DNA of 64,000 nt, taken from NCBI GenBank assembly GCA_965250245.1, contig OZ252296.1, positions 1,798,001 through 1,862,000 on the forward strand, in the 5' to 3' direction. Position numbers and translations under genes: made by a program. Source of the DNA: JABDIP01 sp965250245 (lineage in GTDB: Bacteria; Pseudomonadota; Alphaproteobacteria; DSM-16000; Inquilinaceae). Positions within the stretch are counted from its first letter, which is position 1. Every line of letters starts with the position of its first letter. Of this stretch, positions 54,601 through 62,700 are shown piece after piece. The notes under the pieces were generated by a model, which ran no database searches, had not been told where the DNA came from, and saw only the letters and a program-made list of their open reading frames with translations.

Positions 54601-54885
54601 GATGGAGGTGACCTCGGCGACGCCCTCGACGGTGAGGAGCTGCGGCTCGAGGATGGCGATGACCGCGTCGTCGATATCCTGCGGCCCGGCGCCGGACCAG
54701 GGCACCCGCACGGTCACGGTCTCGAACACGATGTCGGGGAAGAACTGGGTGCGCAATTGGGTGCCCGCGGCGACGCCGGACACGATCATCAGGATCAGCA
54801 GCAGGTTCGCCGCCGTGCGGTGGCGCACCAGATAGGCCAGCACGCCACCGGATTTCGCGCTGTCGCGCAGGTGGCGGATGTCCAT
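51679..54885 (-). CDS. RND-family efflux transporter permease (AcrB/HAE-type)
   Basis: 1068 residues, close to the usual AcrB size. Twelve membrane helices are expected from two repeats. The proton-relay Asp pair is in GIVVDDAIVVGEH (helix 4). N-terminal FFPDIVFETVTVRVPWSGAGPQDIDDAV is the HAE-type start, and VGLIGMSGIIINDSIVLITTI lies in the second half. It follows the adaptor gene with a one-base overlap (TGATG). It exports hydrophobic compounds or drugs from the inner membrane or periplasm; no TolC-like gene is in the window. Confidence 0.93.
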   Translation of the reverse strand: MDIRHLRDSAKSGGVLAYLVRHRTAANLLLILMIVSGVAAGTQLRTQFFPDIVFETVTVRVPWSGAGPQDIDDAVIAILEPQLLTVEGVAEVTSIARENLGTITLEFETGWDMQRAVDEVKAVVDGITTLPDDAEVPTIRRGAFRDRVTDLVISGPVGIDQLTRLADELQARLFRAGVTRISQRGIAEPVIRVSVPEANLHRHGLSLREVADAISAESARDPAGDLDSSATRVRTGTERRDANTVADIAVRSLPDGGKLYVRDVAMVDLEGVERGTAYYNGDDPAVVLRVERGADGDTIRLQAVVQQVVDEMRGTVPDGVSIDLTRTRAEAVSDRLEILWRNGLTGLVLVLGFLFLFLSARTAFWVAAGIPTAMAATIALMWVFGLTLNMVSLFALILCIGIVVDDAIVVGEHADHLSRHGLKPADAAAAAARRMAAPVFSASITTVIAFTALAAIGGRFGRLILDIPFTVAVLLIASLVECFLILPAHMRHALSAQNRAPWYDAPSRAFNRGFVWFRENVFRRIMGWVITARYPALGAVVMLLLISASLFFDGTVRWRFFNAPERAVISANIAMLPGATRDDTRAMLDELRRALDAVDARYAEEHGRAPVLFALATVGGSTGRGLASADSKDRDLLGGFSVELIDPDLRPYSSFAFIGDWQAEIRQHPLLETLALRGQRSGPGGDAIDVELTGTNIETLKAAAEQLKSDLARFAVVSALEDTLAYDKTELLLTLTPLGEALGFTTDAVGRELRDRLEGIEAAEFAVGARTAEIRVGAPEEELTAAYIYETRLATPGGGYVPLSEIVDIETRLGFSAIRREDGLPVVNVTGDISEDDPVAAAEVSRALNDSILPNLAARYDVTYRFGGLAEQESRFLGDAMVGAMLCLVGIYLVLAWIFASWTRPVVVMAIIPFGVIGMIWGHHWHGLPLSMFSVVGLIGMSGIIINDSIVLITTIDGHAKRKSLIAAVIDGAADRLRAVVLTTLTTVVGLMPLLFEESRQALFLMPTVITLVYGLGFGLFLVLLVTPALVTVQHDIGLLIRSGRRLISHGARVGKKRISPGAPASAE

Positions 54886-56381
54886 CAGCCGCCGCCGGCG
54901 CCACGCTGGCGCAGGCGTTCGACCAGTTGCCGCGGAACCTCCGGCTGGGACAGCAGGCTGCGCAGCCGTTCCCGCCGGTCCTCCGGCATGCGCTGGTCGG
55001 CCTCCAGGATCTCGATCAGGCTGCGCCGCTCTTCCTCGTTCAGGGCGATGCGGTCGCCGCCGACGGCGCCGAACCCGGCGGGCGAGGGCAGGGCGGCGGT
55101 CGATCCGTCGCCGGTATCGCCGGCCTCGACCGGGCGCACCTTGATGCCGGGGCCGAGCTGCGGCGTCCGTTCGGTGACATAGCGCGCCCCGAACGGCGCC
55201 GACCCGATGATCAGCAGGTCGCCCTGGCGGCGCAGGATGGTCGTGGCGATCTCCTCCAGCCGCTCGTCCTCGGTGACGATCAACAGGTTGCCGTCGCTGT
55301 CGGCGGCGGTCGCCGGGATCACGGCGACATCGTCCAGCGGCGGCTCGGCCACGGTCACGGTGACGAAGTCGCCGGGCCTCAGGATCGTATCGGACGTGCT
55401 GTCCAGCCGTGCGTACGCGATGCGGCCGGTGTCGCCGGACTCCACCACGGCGCCGACCCGCTCGATTTGGCCGCCGACCTCCATGCTGGCCCCGTCCAGC
55501 TCCAGCGACACCACCACCGGCGCGGCGCGCAGGGCGCCATCGTCCAGCAGCCGGGCGAATTGCGTGTTGGAGACCCGGAAGGCGACCTCCAAGGCCGTCA
55601 GGTCGATTAGTGTTCCCAGCCGCTCATTGGCCGAGACCCGGCGGCCGATCGCCGCGTCGACCTCGCTCAGCAGCCCGTCGAATTCCGCGATGACGCGGGT
55701 TTCGGCCAGGATGCGGGCGGCCTCGTCGCGGGTGATGGCGGCGCGCTCGATGGTCCGGTTGGCGCGGTCGATGCGGTTGCGGGCGCTGACCAGGGCCAGC
55801 ATGCGATTGGCGACTGTCTGCTCGGCATTGGCCAGCGACATCTCCGCCTCTTCGACCGTGGCGGCGGCGGCGAATTCGCGCTCCAGCAACTCGCGCTGGC
55901 GGTCCAGCGCCTGGCCGCGCAGCTCGCGCTGGGTCTCCGCGGCGGCCAGCTCGGCCTCGGCGACGGTCAGCGCCTCGCGGGCCTCGACCGCCTCGGCCTG
56001 GGCGTCCAGCAGCGCCACCTCGGCATCAGCCAGCTTGGCCTGGGCCTCGGCCGGGTCGATGGCGAACAGCAGGGTGTCGGCCGCGACCGCCGCGCCGTCG
56101 CGGAACCCGTCGGACAGGTCGACGACCCGGCCCGCCGTCGCGGCGCGCAGCTCCAGGGTGCGCCAGCTTCGCAGCTCGCCATAGGCGGTGATCACCGGCT
56201 CGGCCGTGACCTGCTCCAACACCGCCACGTTGACCACATAGCTGCGCTCCTGCGCGCCGCCGGGCCGACCGGATTCGGTGCTTTCGCGGGCATCCATCAG
56301 GCGCACCACGCCGACGGCGACGAAGCCGATGGTCAGGGCCAGCAGCAGCAGGCCGACGATGCCGCGAACCAGAAAGCGCAT
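54885..56381 (-). CDS. RND efflux periplasmic adaptor subunit (HlyD/AcrA-like membrane fusion protein)
   Basis: 498 residues, longer than AcrA. An N-terminal membrane helix (FLVRGIVGLLLLALTIGFVAVG) anchors it. The lipoyl half-motifs and a long coiled-coil hairpin (roughly residues 110-220, rich in Ala/Glu/Arg: EAREALTVAEAELAAAE) are clear. An extra C-terminal helical segment after residue 430 (LNEEERRSLIEILEADQRM, RRERLRSLLSQPEVPRQL) is not typical. First gene of the efflux operon. Confidence 0.9.
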   Translation of the reverse strand: MRFLVRGIVGLLLLALTIGFVAVGVVRLMDARESTESGRPGGAQERSYVVNVAVLEQVTAEPVITAYGELRSWRTLELRAATAGRVVDLSDGFRDGAAVAADTLLFAIDPAEAQAKLADAEVALLDAQAEAVEAREALTVAEAELAAAETQRELRGQALDRQRELLEREFAAAATVEEAEMSLANAEQTVANRMLALVSARNRIDRANRTIERAAITRDEAARILAETRVIAEFDGLLSEVDAAIGRRVSANERLGTLIDLTALEVAFRVSNTQFARLLDDGALRAAPVVVSLELDGASMEVGGQIERVGAVVESGDTGRIAYARLDSTSDTILRPGDFVTVTVAEPPLDDVAVIPATAADSDGNLLIVTEDERLEEIATTILRRQGDLLIIGSAPFGARYVTERTPQLGPGIKVRPVEAGDTGDGSTAALPSPAGFGAVGGDRIALNEEERRSLIEILEADQRMPEDRRERLRSLLSQPEVPRQLVERLRQRGAGGG

Positions 56382-56563
56382 ATGCCTCCGCTGCCAATCA
56401 GTGTCCCGGCCCGGTGAGCCGCAATCGCAAGTCTAAGTCCAGCCTGGTGCCAAAATGTGTCAAGCCGCGCGCGATTGATTGCAGGATGTGACAATGGCCG
56501 CCGCCGACATATGTCGTTACCAATTTCTCCGACGTCCAGTCAGACCCTCCGGTACCTTGCCCC

Positions 56564-57571
56564 ATGGATTCAGCGACCCAGTTCCTGCTCGGCGCGTCGA
56601 TTTCCGGCGCCACGCTCGGCTCAAGGCTCGGAGGCCGGGCGCTGCTGATCGGCGGTCTGGTGGCGACGCTGCCCGACCTCGATGCCTTCATCCCCATGGG
56701 CAACGACATCGACACGATGACCTATCACCGCGGCGTGAGCCATTCGGTCTTCGTGCTGACGGCGGCGGCGCCGGCGGTCGCCTATGCGGTCACCCGGATC
56801 GTCCGCCCGGCGCGGGATCTCTTCCCGCAGGTGCTGTTGACCACCTGGCTGTGCCTGGTGACCCATACGATCCTCGATGCGCTGACGACCTACGGAACTC
56901 AGATCTTCTGGCCATTGCCGGTCGCAGCACCGGCGGCCTGGCCGGCCGTGTTCATCATCGATCCGCTCTACTCGGTTCTATTGCTGATCGGCGTGCTCTG
57001 CGTCTGGCTGATGCGCCGGAACCGGCCGCGCGGCGTGGCGATCAATCGCGTCCTGCTGGCCGTCACCAGCGTCTATCTCGGCCTCGGGCTGACCGCCAAC
57101 ATGATCGTCCGGGCCAATGCCGAGGCCCAGCCGGAACTGGCCGGCATGCGGGTCTTCGTCCAACCGACGCCGTTCAACATCCTGTTCTGGCAGGTGCTGG
57201 CGGTGGACGACACGCACTACGTGACCGGGCTGACCAGCCCGTTGCCGTCCTGTCCCATCAACGGTCTCAGCCGGCATGAGCGCCTGACCGACGCACCGCA
57301 CGGCTTCGAGCCCAGCGAATCGGTGCGGCGGCTGGAATGGTTCACCAACGGCTTCTACACCTATCAGGACCGCGGCGAGACCCTGGCCATCGCCGATCTG
57401 CGCATCGGCTATCACCCGGATTTCGTCTTCGCCTTCGAGATCGCGCGGCGCGAGGGAGCGGCCTTCGCGGCGGTCGAGCCGGCTCAGGTCGGCCCGGAAA
57501 CGCCGCGATCGCAATCCGTTGGCGAGATCATCACCGCCGCGGCCCAGGGCATGGACCGCTGCGCGGCGTGA
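56564..57571 (+). CDS. YdjM-type metal-dependent hydrolase, membrane-associated
   Basis: 335 residues. DSATQFLLGASISGATLG and ATLPDLDAFIP at the N-terminus, then MTYHRGVSHSVFVL and VTHTILDALTTYGTQIF, give the His/Asp pattern of the YdjM/DUF457 family of inner-membrane putative hydrolases. Several hydrophobic helices follow, and a soluble C-terminal region of about 130 residues has RLEWFTNGFYTYQDRG. The enzymatic activity of the family is not established. Divergent from the RND adaptor and upstream of the clpS-like gene. Confidence 0.82.
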   Translation: MDSATQFLLGASISGATLGSRLGGRALLIGGLVATLPDLDAFIPMGNDIDTMTYHRGVSHSVFVLTAAAPAVAYAVTRIVRPARDLFPQVLLTTWLCLVTHTILDALTTYGTQIFWPLPVAAPAAWPAVFIIDPLYSVLLLIGVLCVWLMRRNRPRGVAINRVLLAVTSVYLGLGLTANMIVRANAEAQPELAGMRVFVQPTPFNILFWQVLAVDDTHYVTGLTSPLPSCPINGLSRHERLTDAPHGFEPSESVRRLEWFTNGFYTYQDRGETLAIADLRIGYHPDFVFAFEIARREGAAFAAVEPAQVGPETPRSQSVGEIITAAAQGMDRCAA

Positions 57572-57725
57572 TACACCGGCGCGAAAATCCGCTCTCCGAC
57601 ACGCGTCGTTAATCTTTTGTCAACCAAACCCATTCTACTCAGTTTCGTGGTTCGAGACGCGAGCGGCTACTGGATATTGAGTTGCCGGCGGCCGTTCGGC
57701 GGATACGGAAGCGGGATCGGAGAAC

Positions 57726-58028
57726 ATGGGTCGGGATGATCGGCACAGTGCCGGGGCCGGCGAGAGCCGGGACGCGCTGCCGCCGCGCTACCGGGTCCTC
57801 CTGCTCGACGATGGCGGCGCCCCGGACGGGATCATCGAGAGCCTGCTGGAAAGCGTGTTCCGGATGACGCCGGTCGATGCCGGCCGCGCGGCCCGGGTGG
57901 TGCGCGACGGGCGGCCGGCGGATTGCGGTGTCTACCGCTACGAGATCGCCGAAACCAAGGCCAGCGAGGCCATCGAGCAGGCCGGAATCCATCAGGTCGC
58001 TGTCCAGATGACCCTGGAACCGGCCTAG
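57726..58028 (+). CDS. clpS: Divergent ClpS-type adaptor
   Basis: 100 residues; the ClpS fold is readable from YRVLLLDDGGAPDGIIESLL through CGVYRYEIAETKASEAIEQA. In canonical ClpS the N-degron pocket uses the NDDYTPM segment and a His (E. coli H66). Here the segment reads LDDGGAPD, so the Met is Asp, and no His is found between residues 20 and 88. The core that docks to ClpA (CGVY-EIAETK) is preserved. ATCGGAGAAC precedes the ATG. It lies 12 bases before the clpA-like gene. It may deliver different substrates or only modulate the unfoldase. Confidence 0.78.
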   Translation: MGRDDRHSAGAGESRDALPPRYRVLLLDDGGAPDGIIESLLESVFRMTPVDAGRAARVVRDGRPADCGVYRYEIAETKASEAIEQAGIHQVAVQMTLEPA

Positions 58029-58040
58029 GATCCCCGGCGC

Positions 58041-60296
58041 ATGCTATCGCCCGATTATCAGCGCGCCCTGGTCCAGGCCAGCCGGCACGCCGAACGCCTG
58101 GGCTGCGAATACACCACCCTGGAATGCCTGCTGCTGGCGCTGACCGAGCAACCGGCGCTGGGGCCGGAGCTCGATCGCTTCCAGATCGACGTGAAGCGCC
58201 TGCGCCACGACCTGACCACCTTCCTGCGGGCCGAGAACGGCCATCACCGGCCGCGCGAGACGGAGGCGCCGAGGCCCACCCTGGCGGTGCGGCGGGTGCT
58301 GCAGATGGCCGCCGAGACCGATCGCGCGGAGGGTGCCGGGCCGCCCCTGGGCCGACATCTGCTGACGGCGTTGATGGCGCAGCCCGAGAGCCCGGCGGTC
58401 TGGTTCCTGCGCCGCCGCTCGACGCTGCCGCAGGGCGATGAGCGGCCGTGGTCGGACGCGGTCCATCGCCATCGTCCGGATCCCGGCCGCGCCTTCGCCG
58501 CGCCGCCGCCCCTACCTCAGGTCGCGCCGGCCACGGCGGTCCCGCGGGCGCTCCTGGACTATTGCGTCGACCTCAACGCCAAGGCCGCCGATGGGGCCGT
58601 CGACGCGCTGGTCGGCCGCGACGAGGAGGTGGCGCGCACCGCGCAGGTGCTATGCCGGCGCCGCAAGGGCAACGCGCTGCTGGTCGGCGAGCCCGGCGTC
58701 GGCAAGACCGCCATCGCCGAGGGGCTGGCCCGGCGCATAATCGAGGGCGCGGCGCCACCGCCGCTGGCGGACTCGACCATCTTCGCCCTCGACATGGGCC
58801 GCCTGGTCGCCGGCACCCGCTATCGCGGCGATTTCGAGGAACGGCTCAAGGCGGTGGTGGAGGCGGTGGAAGGGCAGCCGGAGGCGGTCCTGTTCATCGA
58901 CGAGATCCACCTGCTGGTCGGCGCCGGGGCCGGGGCGGAGGGCGCGCCCGACGCCGCCAACCTGCTGAAGCCCGCCTTGCAGCGCGGCACGCTGACCTGT
59001 GTCGGCGCGACGACTCCGGACGAGTTTCGCCGGGTCTTCGCCCGCGACAGCGCCCTGGCGCGCCGTTTCCAACGGATCGACATCGCCGAGCCGCCGGTCG
59101 CCGACACCATCGCGATGCTGCGCGGCCTCAAGCCCGGCTACGAGTCGTTCCACGCGGTCCGCTATGGCGATCGGGCGCTTGTCGCGGCGGCGCGCCTGTC
59201 GGACCGGTTCCTTGGCGAACGGCGGTTGCCGGACAAGGCGATCGATCTGGTGGACGAGGCCGGCGCCCGCGCGCGCATCCGCGCCCGGTCCGCCGATCGG
59301 CCGCGGATCGGCGCGCGGCAGATCGAGGAGGTGCTGGCCGGCATCGCCGGCATTCCGTGCCGGCAGATCGGCGGCGACGAACGGACCGCGCTGGCGCGGT
59401 TGGACCGGGACCTTGGGCGCGCAGTGTTCGGCCAGGACCGGGCGATCGAGACGTTGGCGTCGGCGGTGCGGGTCGCCCGGGCGGGTCTGCGCGATCCGGA
59501 CAAACCGGTCGGAAGCTATCTCTTCGCCGGGCCCACCGGCGTCGGCAAGACCGAGATGGCCCGCCAGCTGGCCGCCACACTGGCGGTGCCGCTGCACCGC
59601 TTCGACATGTCGGAATACAGGGAGCCGCATGCGGTCAGCCGGCTGATCGGCGCCCCGCCCGGCTATGTCGGCTTCGACCAGGCCGGGCTTCTGACCGACG
59701 CGGTCGGCCGGACGCCGCGCTGTGTCTTGCTTCTGGACGAGATCGAGAAGGCGCATCCCGACCTGTTCAACATTCTGCTGCAGGTGATGGATGCCGGGCG
59801 GCTGACCGATGCCGCCGGCAAGGTCTGCGACTTCCGCCAGGCGATCGTCGTCATGACCAGCAATGCCGGGGCCGCGGAGCAGTCCAGGCCGCCGCTCGGC
59901 TTCGCCCGCCAGGCGCGGCAGGGCGAGGACGTCGCGGCGATCGCTCGGCTGTTCCCGCCGGAATTCCGCAACCGCCTCGATGCGGTCATCGCCTTCGATC
60001 CGCTGACGCCGGAGGTGATGCCGCGCATCGTCGACAAGGTGATGGACGGGCTTGCCGGACAGCTCTCGGCGCACCGGGTGACCATCGGCCTGACCGACCG
60101 CGCCCGGCAATGGCTGGCACGCGCCGGTCACGACCCGGCCCGGGGCGCCCGGCCCCTGGCGAGGCTGATCGAGACCCATATCCGGACGCCTCTGGCGGAG
60201 GCGGTGCTGTTCGGCCCGCTCACCGCCGGCGGCCATGTCACCGTCGCGTCCGGCGATCCGCTCTCGATCCGTTTCGAGCGCCGGCCGACGGGCTAG
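58041..60296 (+). CDS. clpA: ClpA-type AAA+ unfoldase
   Basis: 751 residues. The N-terminal Clp repeat domain (residues 1-140, QRALVQASRHAERLGCEYTTLECLLLAL) is followed by two AAA+ modules: Walker A GEPGVGKT at 216-223 and GPTGVGKT at about 496-503. Walker B sequences are LFIDEIHLLVG and VLLLDEIEKAHPD, with PEFRNRLDAVIAFDPL at the end of module two. The ClpP-docking loop reads PPLGFARQ at about 616-623, so LGF replaces IGF/IGL. It should unfold substrates for ClpP, with the preceding ClpS as adaptor. The N-domain and linker are shorter and more divergent than in standard alphaproteobacterial ClpA, so this may be a second copy. Confidence 0.88.
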   Translation: MLSPDYQRALVQASRHAERLGCEYTTLECLLLALTEQPALGPELDRFQIDVKRLRHDLTTFLRAENGHHRPRETEAPRPTLAVRRVLQMAAETDRAEGAGPPLGRHLLTALMAQPESPAVWFLRRRSTLPQGDERPWSDAVHRHRPDPGRAFAAPPPLPQVAPATAVPRALLDYCVDLNAKAADGAVDALVGRDEEVARTAQVLCRRRKGNALLVGEPGVGKTAIAEGLARRIIEGAAPPPLADSTIFALDMGRLVAGTRYRGDFEERLKAVVEAVEGQPEAVLFIDEIHLLVGAGAGAEGAPDAANLLKPALQRGTLTCVGATTPDEFRRVFARDSALARRFQRIDIAEPPVADTIAMLRGLKPGYESFHAVRYGDRALVAAARLSDRFLGERRLPDKAIDLVDEAGARARIRARSADRPRIGARQIEEVLAGIAGIPCRQIGGDERTALARLDRDLGRAVFGQDRAIETLASAVRVARAGLRDPDKPVGSYLFAGPTGVGKTEMARQLAATLAVPLHRFDMSEYREPHAVSRLIGAPPGYVGFDQAGLLTDAVGRTPRCVLLLDEIEKAHPDLFNILLQVMDAGRLTDAAGKVCDFRQAIVVMTSNAGAAEQSRPPLGFARQARQGEDVAAIARLFPPEFRNRLDAVIAFDPLTPEVMPRIVDKVMDGLAGQLSAHRVTIGLTDRARQWLARAGHDPARGARPLARLIETHIRTPLAEAVLFGPLTAGGHVTVASGDPLSIRFERRPTG

Positions 60297-60655
60297 CGAC
60301 GGCGCGGCACCGGGCCGATAACGACGCCCAAGGGCGGCCAACGCGCCGGTCGCTGAGGCCGCGCCGAATACCACAAAACTGAAACTTTAGCGCGCACTAT
60401 TCTTGCTCCTGATGCGCAATTTCCGGTTGACGGATCAATTAATTAGGATTAATATCAAATTTTATAAGAAAACTTCTTATATATCGATTAATTGGCCTAA
60501 CCCACTATCCGATCTAGCAAATCGGCGGCCGGGTCAGGCCCAAGAAAAGTGCGTGCCCATTACCGGATTGCAACCGGAAGAGGTGCGTCGCGCCTTCTCA
60601 TCCCGAGGTGTTCGAACAGCGCCGGCGGCCGCCGGCGTGCAGAGGAGTCACAACT
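60297..60655. other. Gene-free AT-rich interval before the protease cluster
   Basis: 359 bases without a convincing gene. The middle (about 60403-60520) is strikingly AT-rich for this genome and contains the nested dyad at 60436-60494. The promoter of the protease cluster is probably here. An open frame from 60403 reads through it but switches composition abruptly and has no protein character. Confidence 0.6.
60436..60494. promoter_or_regulatory. AT-rich nested inverted repeat
   Basis: Outer arms CAATTAAT (60436-60443) and ATTAATTG (60487-60494) are perfect complements. The inner arms TATAAGAA (60463-60470) and TTCTTATA (60474-60481) form an eight-base-pair stem with a three-base loop. It is the most AT-rich stretch I see in the window. 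It may be a promoter or a binding site for an AT-preferring silencer such as a Ros/MucR- or H-NS-like protein. Confidence 0.5.
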
Positions 60656-62335
60656 ATGCCGAACGATCCGTCCATGGGGCCCGAGGCTCAAGGAAAGCCC
60701 GAGCTCATTGTCGTTACCCATCCCGAGGCCGAGATTCAGGCCACTGCCGAGGGAGTTGCGTCGGCCTCCGGTGCCCCGGTCAGCGACCTTCAGCAGGTCC
60801 TCGCCGATGAGGGCGTTGCCATGGCGCCGCTCTTCGGGCAGGCGGCCAGCGCGCCGTCCGGCTCGCTGGAGATGGAAGCGGCCGACGAGAGCGACCTGTC
60901 GCTCTTCTACCAGATCGATGCGCCGGAAGACCGCATGCAGGCGATCGCCGACCGGCTCAATGCCACCGGCGCGGTGGCCGGCGCCTATGTGAAACCTCCG
61001 GCGGAGCTGGCGACGATCGATTTGGAGGAACTGCCCCGGCTCAACGAGATGGAGCCGGAGGTCCAGGCGCCGCCGGCGGTGACGCCGAACTTCACGGGCC
61101 GCCAGGGCTATCTGGGGCCGGCGCCGGTGGGTATGGACACGGCCTATGCGTGGAGCCAGCCGGGCGGCCGCGGCAACGGCGTCACGGTGATCGACTGTGA
61201 ATGGGGGTGGAACTTCGCCCATGAGGATCTGCAGCAGAACTCACTTGGCATGGTGTGCGGCGTCAGCTCCACCAACACCAATCACGGCACCGCCGTGATG
61301 GGTGAGATCAATGCGGATGTGAACACTTTCGGCGTGACCGGCATCTCGCCCAACGCGAAGTTCGGCGCGTCGTCCTTCGTGACGCAGTCTTCGGCCGCGG
61401 CCATCAATTGCGCCGCGAACAACCTGTCCGCCGGGGACATCATCCTGCTCGAAATCCATCGGCGCGGGCCCAATGGCGGCGGCGGCGGCCAGCAGGGCTT
61501 CATCGGCATCGAGTGGTGGCCGGATGATTTCACCGCCATCCGCAATGCCGTGAACAAAGGCATCATCGTGGTCGAGGCGGCCGGCAATGGCTGGGAGAAC
61601 CTGGATGACGCGGCGTACGACACCCCCGGTGCGGGCTTCCCGGCAAGCTGGAGGAACCCGTTCCGGTTGAACAACCCGCAATGCGGCGCGGTCATGGTCG
61701 GCGCCGGTGATCCGCCCAGCGGCACCCATGGCCGGTTCACCAGCCCGTGGAACCAGCCCTATGTCGATCGGGCCCGCTGCGGCTTCTCCAACTGGGGCGC
61801 GCGCGTCGACTGCCAGGGCTGGGGCTGGGAGGTCACCACCACCGGCTATGGCGATCTGCAGGGCGGCGCCGACATCAACCGCTGGTACACCGACACCTTC
61901 AGCGGCACCTCCAGTGCCTCGCCGTGTGTCACTGGCGCCCTGGCCTGCACCCAGGGTGCGCTGATGGCGAAGAACATGCCGTTGCTGACCTCCTGGCGGG
62001 CCCGCAGCCTTCTGCGTTCGACCGGATCGCCGCAGCAGGCCGCACCGAGCCGACCGGTCTCACAGCGGATTGGCAACCGGCCGAACCTGGCGCAGTTGAT
62101 CCCGGCGGCGATGAAGACCTGGGTCAACAACGTCGCGATCCAGCACACCTACGCGCTGCACACCACCCAGGCCTGCTGGGCCTACATCACCGGCATCGGC
62201 TGGCGGCGCATCAAGAGCGGCCAGGCGGACGGCGTCTCCAACGTCTTCGCGCTCTGCTGCCAGGCCAAGGGCGCGGGCACCAACGTCAACGCCTATGTGG
62301 ACGGCAGCTTCCTCTACAACGTCGTCCAGCGCTGA
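60656..62335 (+). CDS. Subtilisin-family (S8) serine protease with a C-terminal repeat domain
   Basis: About 559 residues starting MPNDPSMGPEAQ after GAGGAGTCACAACT. Catalytic residues are D180 (VTVIDCEWGW), H210 (NTNHGTAVMGE), oxyanion N311 (EAAGNGW) and S419 (FSGTSSASPCVTG). Residues 15-120 resemble a propeptide/inhibitor-type domain (PELIVVTHPEAE); no signal peptide is seen. The core is rich in Cys (C181, C201, C252, C343, C375, C386, C424, C431). Residues 488-557 (TWVNNVAIQHTYA to NVNAYVDG) form a separate domain that is repeated as the free-standing protein at 62400. Its location, cytosolic or exported by a non-Sec route, is unclear. Confidence 0.88.
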   Translation: MPNDPSMGPEAQGKPELIVVTHPEAEIQATAEGVASASGAPVSDLQQVLADEGVAMAPLFGQAASAPSGSLEMEAADESDLSLFYQIDAPEDRMQAIADRLNATGAVAGAYVKPPAELATIDLEELPRLNEMEPEVQAPPAVTPNFTGRQGYLGPAPVGMDTAYAWSQPGGRGNGVTVIDCEWGWNFAHEDLQQNSLGMVCGVSSTNTNHGTAVMGEINADVNTFGVTGISPNAKFGASSFVTQSSAAAINCAANNLSAGDIILLEIHRRGPNGGGGGQQGFIGIEWWPDDFTAIRNAVNKGIIVVEAAGNGWENLDDAAYDTPGAGFPASWRNPFRLNNPQCGAVMVGAGDPPSGTHGRFTSPWNQPYVDRARCGFSNWGARVDCQGWGWEVTTTGYGDLQGGADINRWYTDTFSGTSSASPCVTGALACTQGALMAKNMPLLTSWRARSLLRSTGSPQQAAPSRPVSQRIGNRPNLAQLIPAAMKTWVNNVAIQHTYALHTTQACWAYITGIGWRRIKSGQADGVSNVFALCCQAKGAGTNVNAYVDGSFLYNVVQR

Positions 62336-62399
62336 CGCGACGGAACGGCCCTTCGGAGCGGCTGGTCCGCCGGCCCTCCCGCAACACGGAGACAGTCTT

Positions 62400-62621
62400 A
62401 TGTGGAACAACAATGTTTCGGTCCAAACCGTCTACGCCACCAACGGATCACAGGCGGTCTGGGCCATCTTCGGCGGCATCGCCGGCTGGAAGCGGGTCAA
62501 GACAGGTTCGCCCGACGGCGTCGGCAATGTCGCGGAGCTGTTGTCGGCGGCCAAGGCGCATGGCCGCAACGTCAACGTCTTCCTGCAGGGCAACGAGATC
62601 GAACGGGCGCTGATGCTGTGA
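62400..62621 (+). CDS. 73-residue protein, free-standing copy of the protease C-terminal domain
   Basis: The sequence MWNNNVSVQTVYATNGSQAV to GRNVNVFLQGNEIERAL aligns without large gaps to residues 488-557 of the protease just upstream. Shared positions include W, NNV, Q, YA, QA, WA, GI, GW, K, G, DGV, NV, L, AK, G, NVN and G. GGAGACAGTCTT precedes the ATG. No signal peptide or known family was recognised. It could compete with, inhibit or assemble with the protease, since both carry the same domain. Confidence 0.75.
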   Translation: MWNNNVSVQTVYATNGSQAVWAIFGGIAGWKRVKTGSPDGVGNVAELLSAAKAHGRNVNVFLQGNEIERALML

Positions 62622-62630
62622 CGTGCCGAC

Positions 62631-62656
62631 GGCCCGGCGGCGCCCGCCGCCGGGCC
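62631..62656 (+). terminator. GC-rich hairpin between the domain protein and the repeat protein
   Basis: A perfect 11-base-pair stem (GGCCCGGCGGC with GCCGCCGGGCC) and a four-base loop start ten bases after the stop codon. No T-run follows, so it may be an attenuator or RNA-stability element within the operon rather than a full terminator. Confidence 0.4.
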
Positions 62657-62700
62657 CGACGCTTCTGGCTGATCACCCATTCGAAAGGGAGCCTGAGATC

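Noticed and set aside
51736..55182. 1148-codon frame opposite the RND efflux genes
   Set aside because: Gln/Asp/His/Arg-rich antisense frame typical of GC-rich genes; the RND and adaptor motifs lie on the minus strand.
60403..60810. Frame starting in the AT-rich island before the protease
   Set aside because: Composition changes abruptly where it enters the protease gene in another frame; no ribosome-binding site and no recognisable domain.
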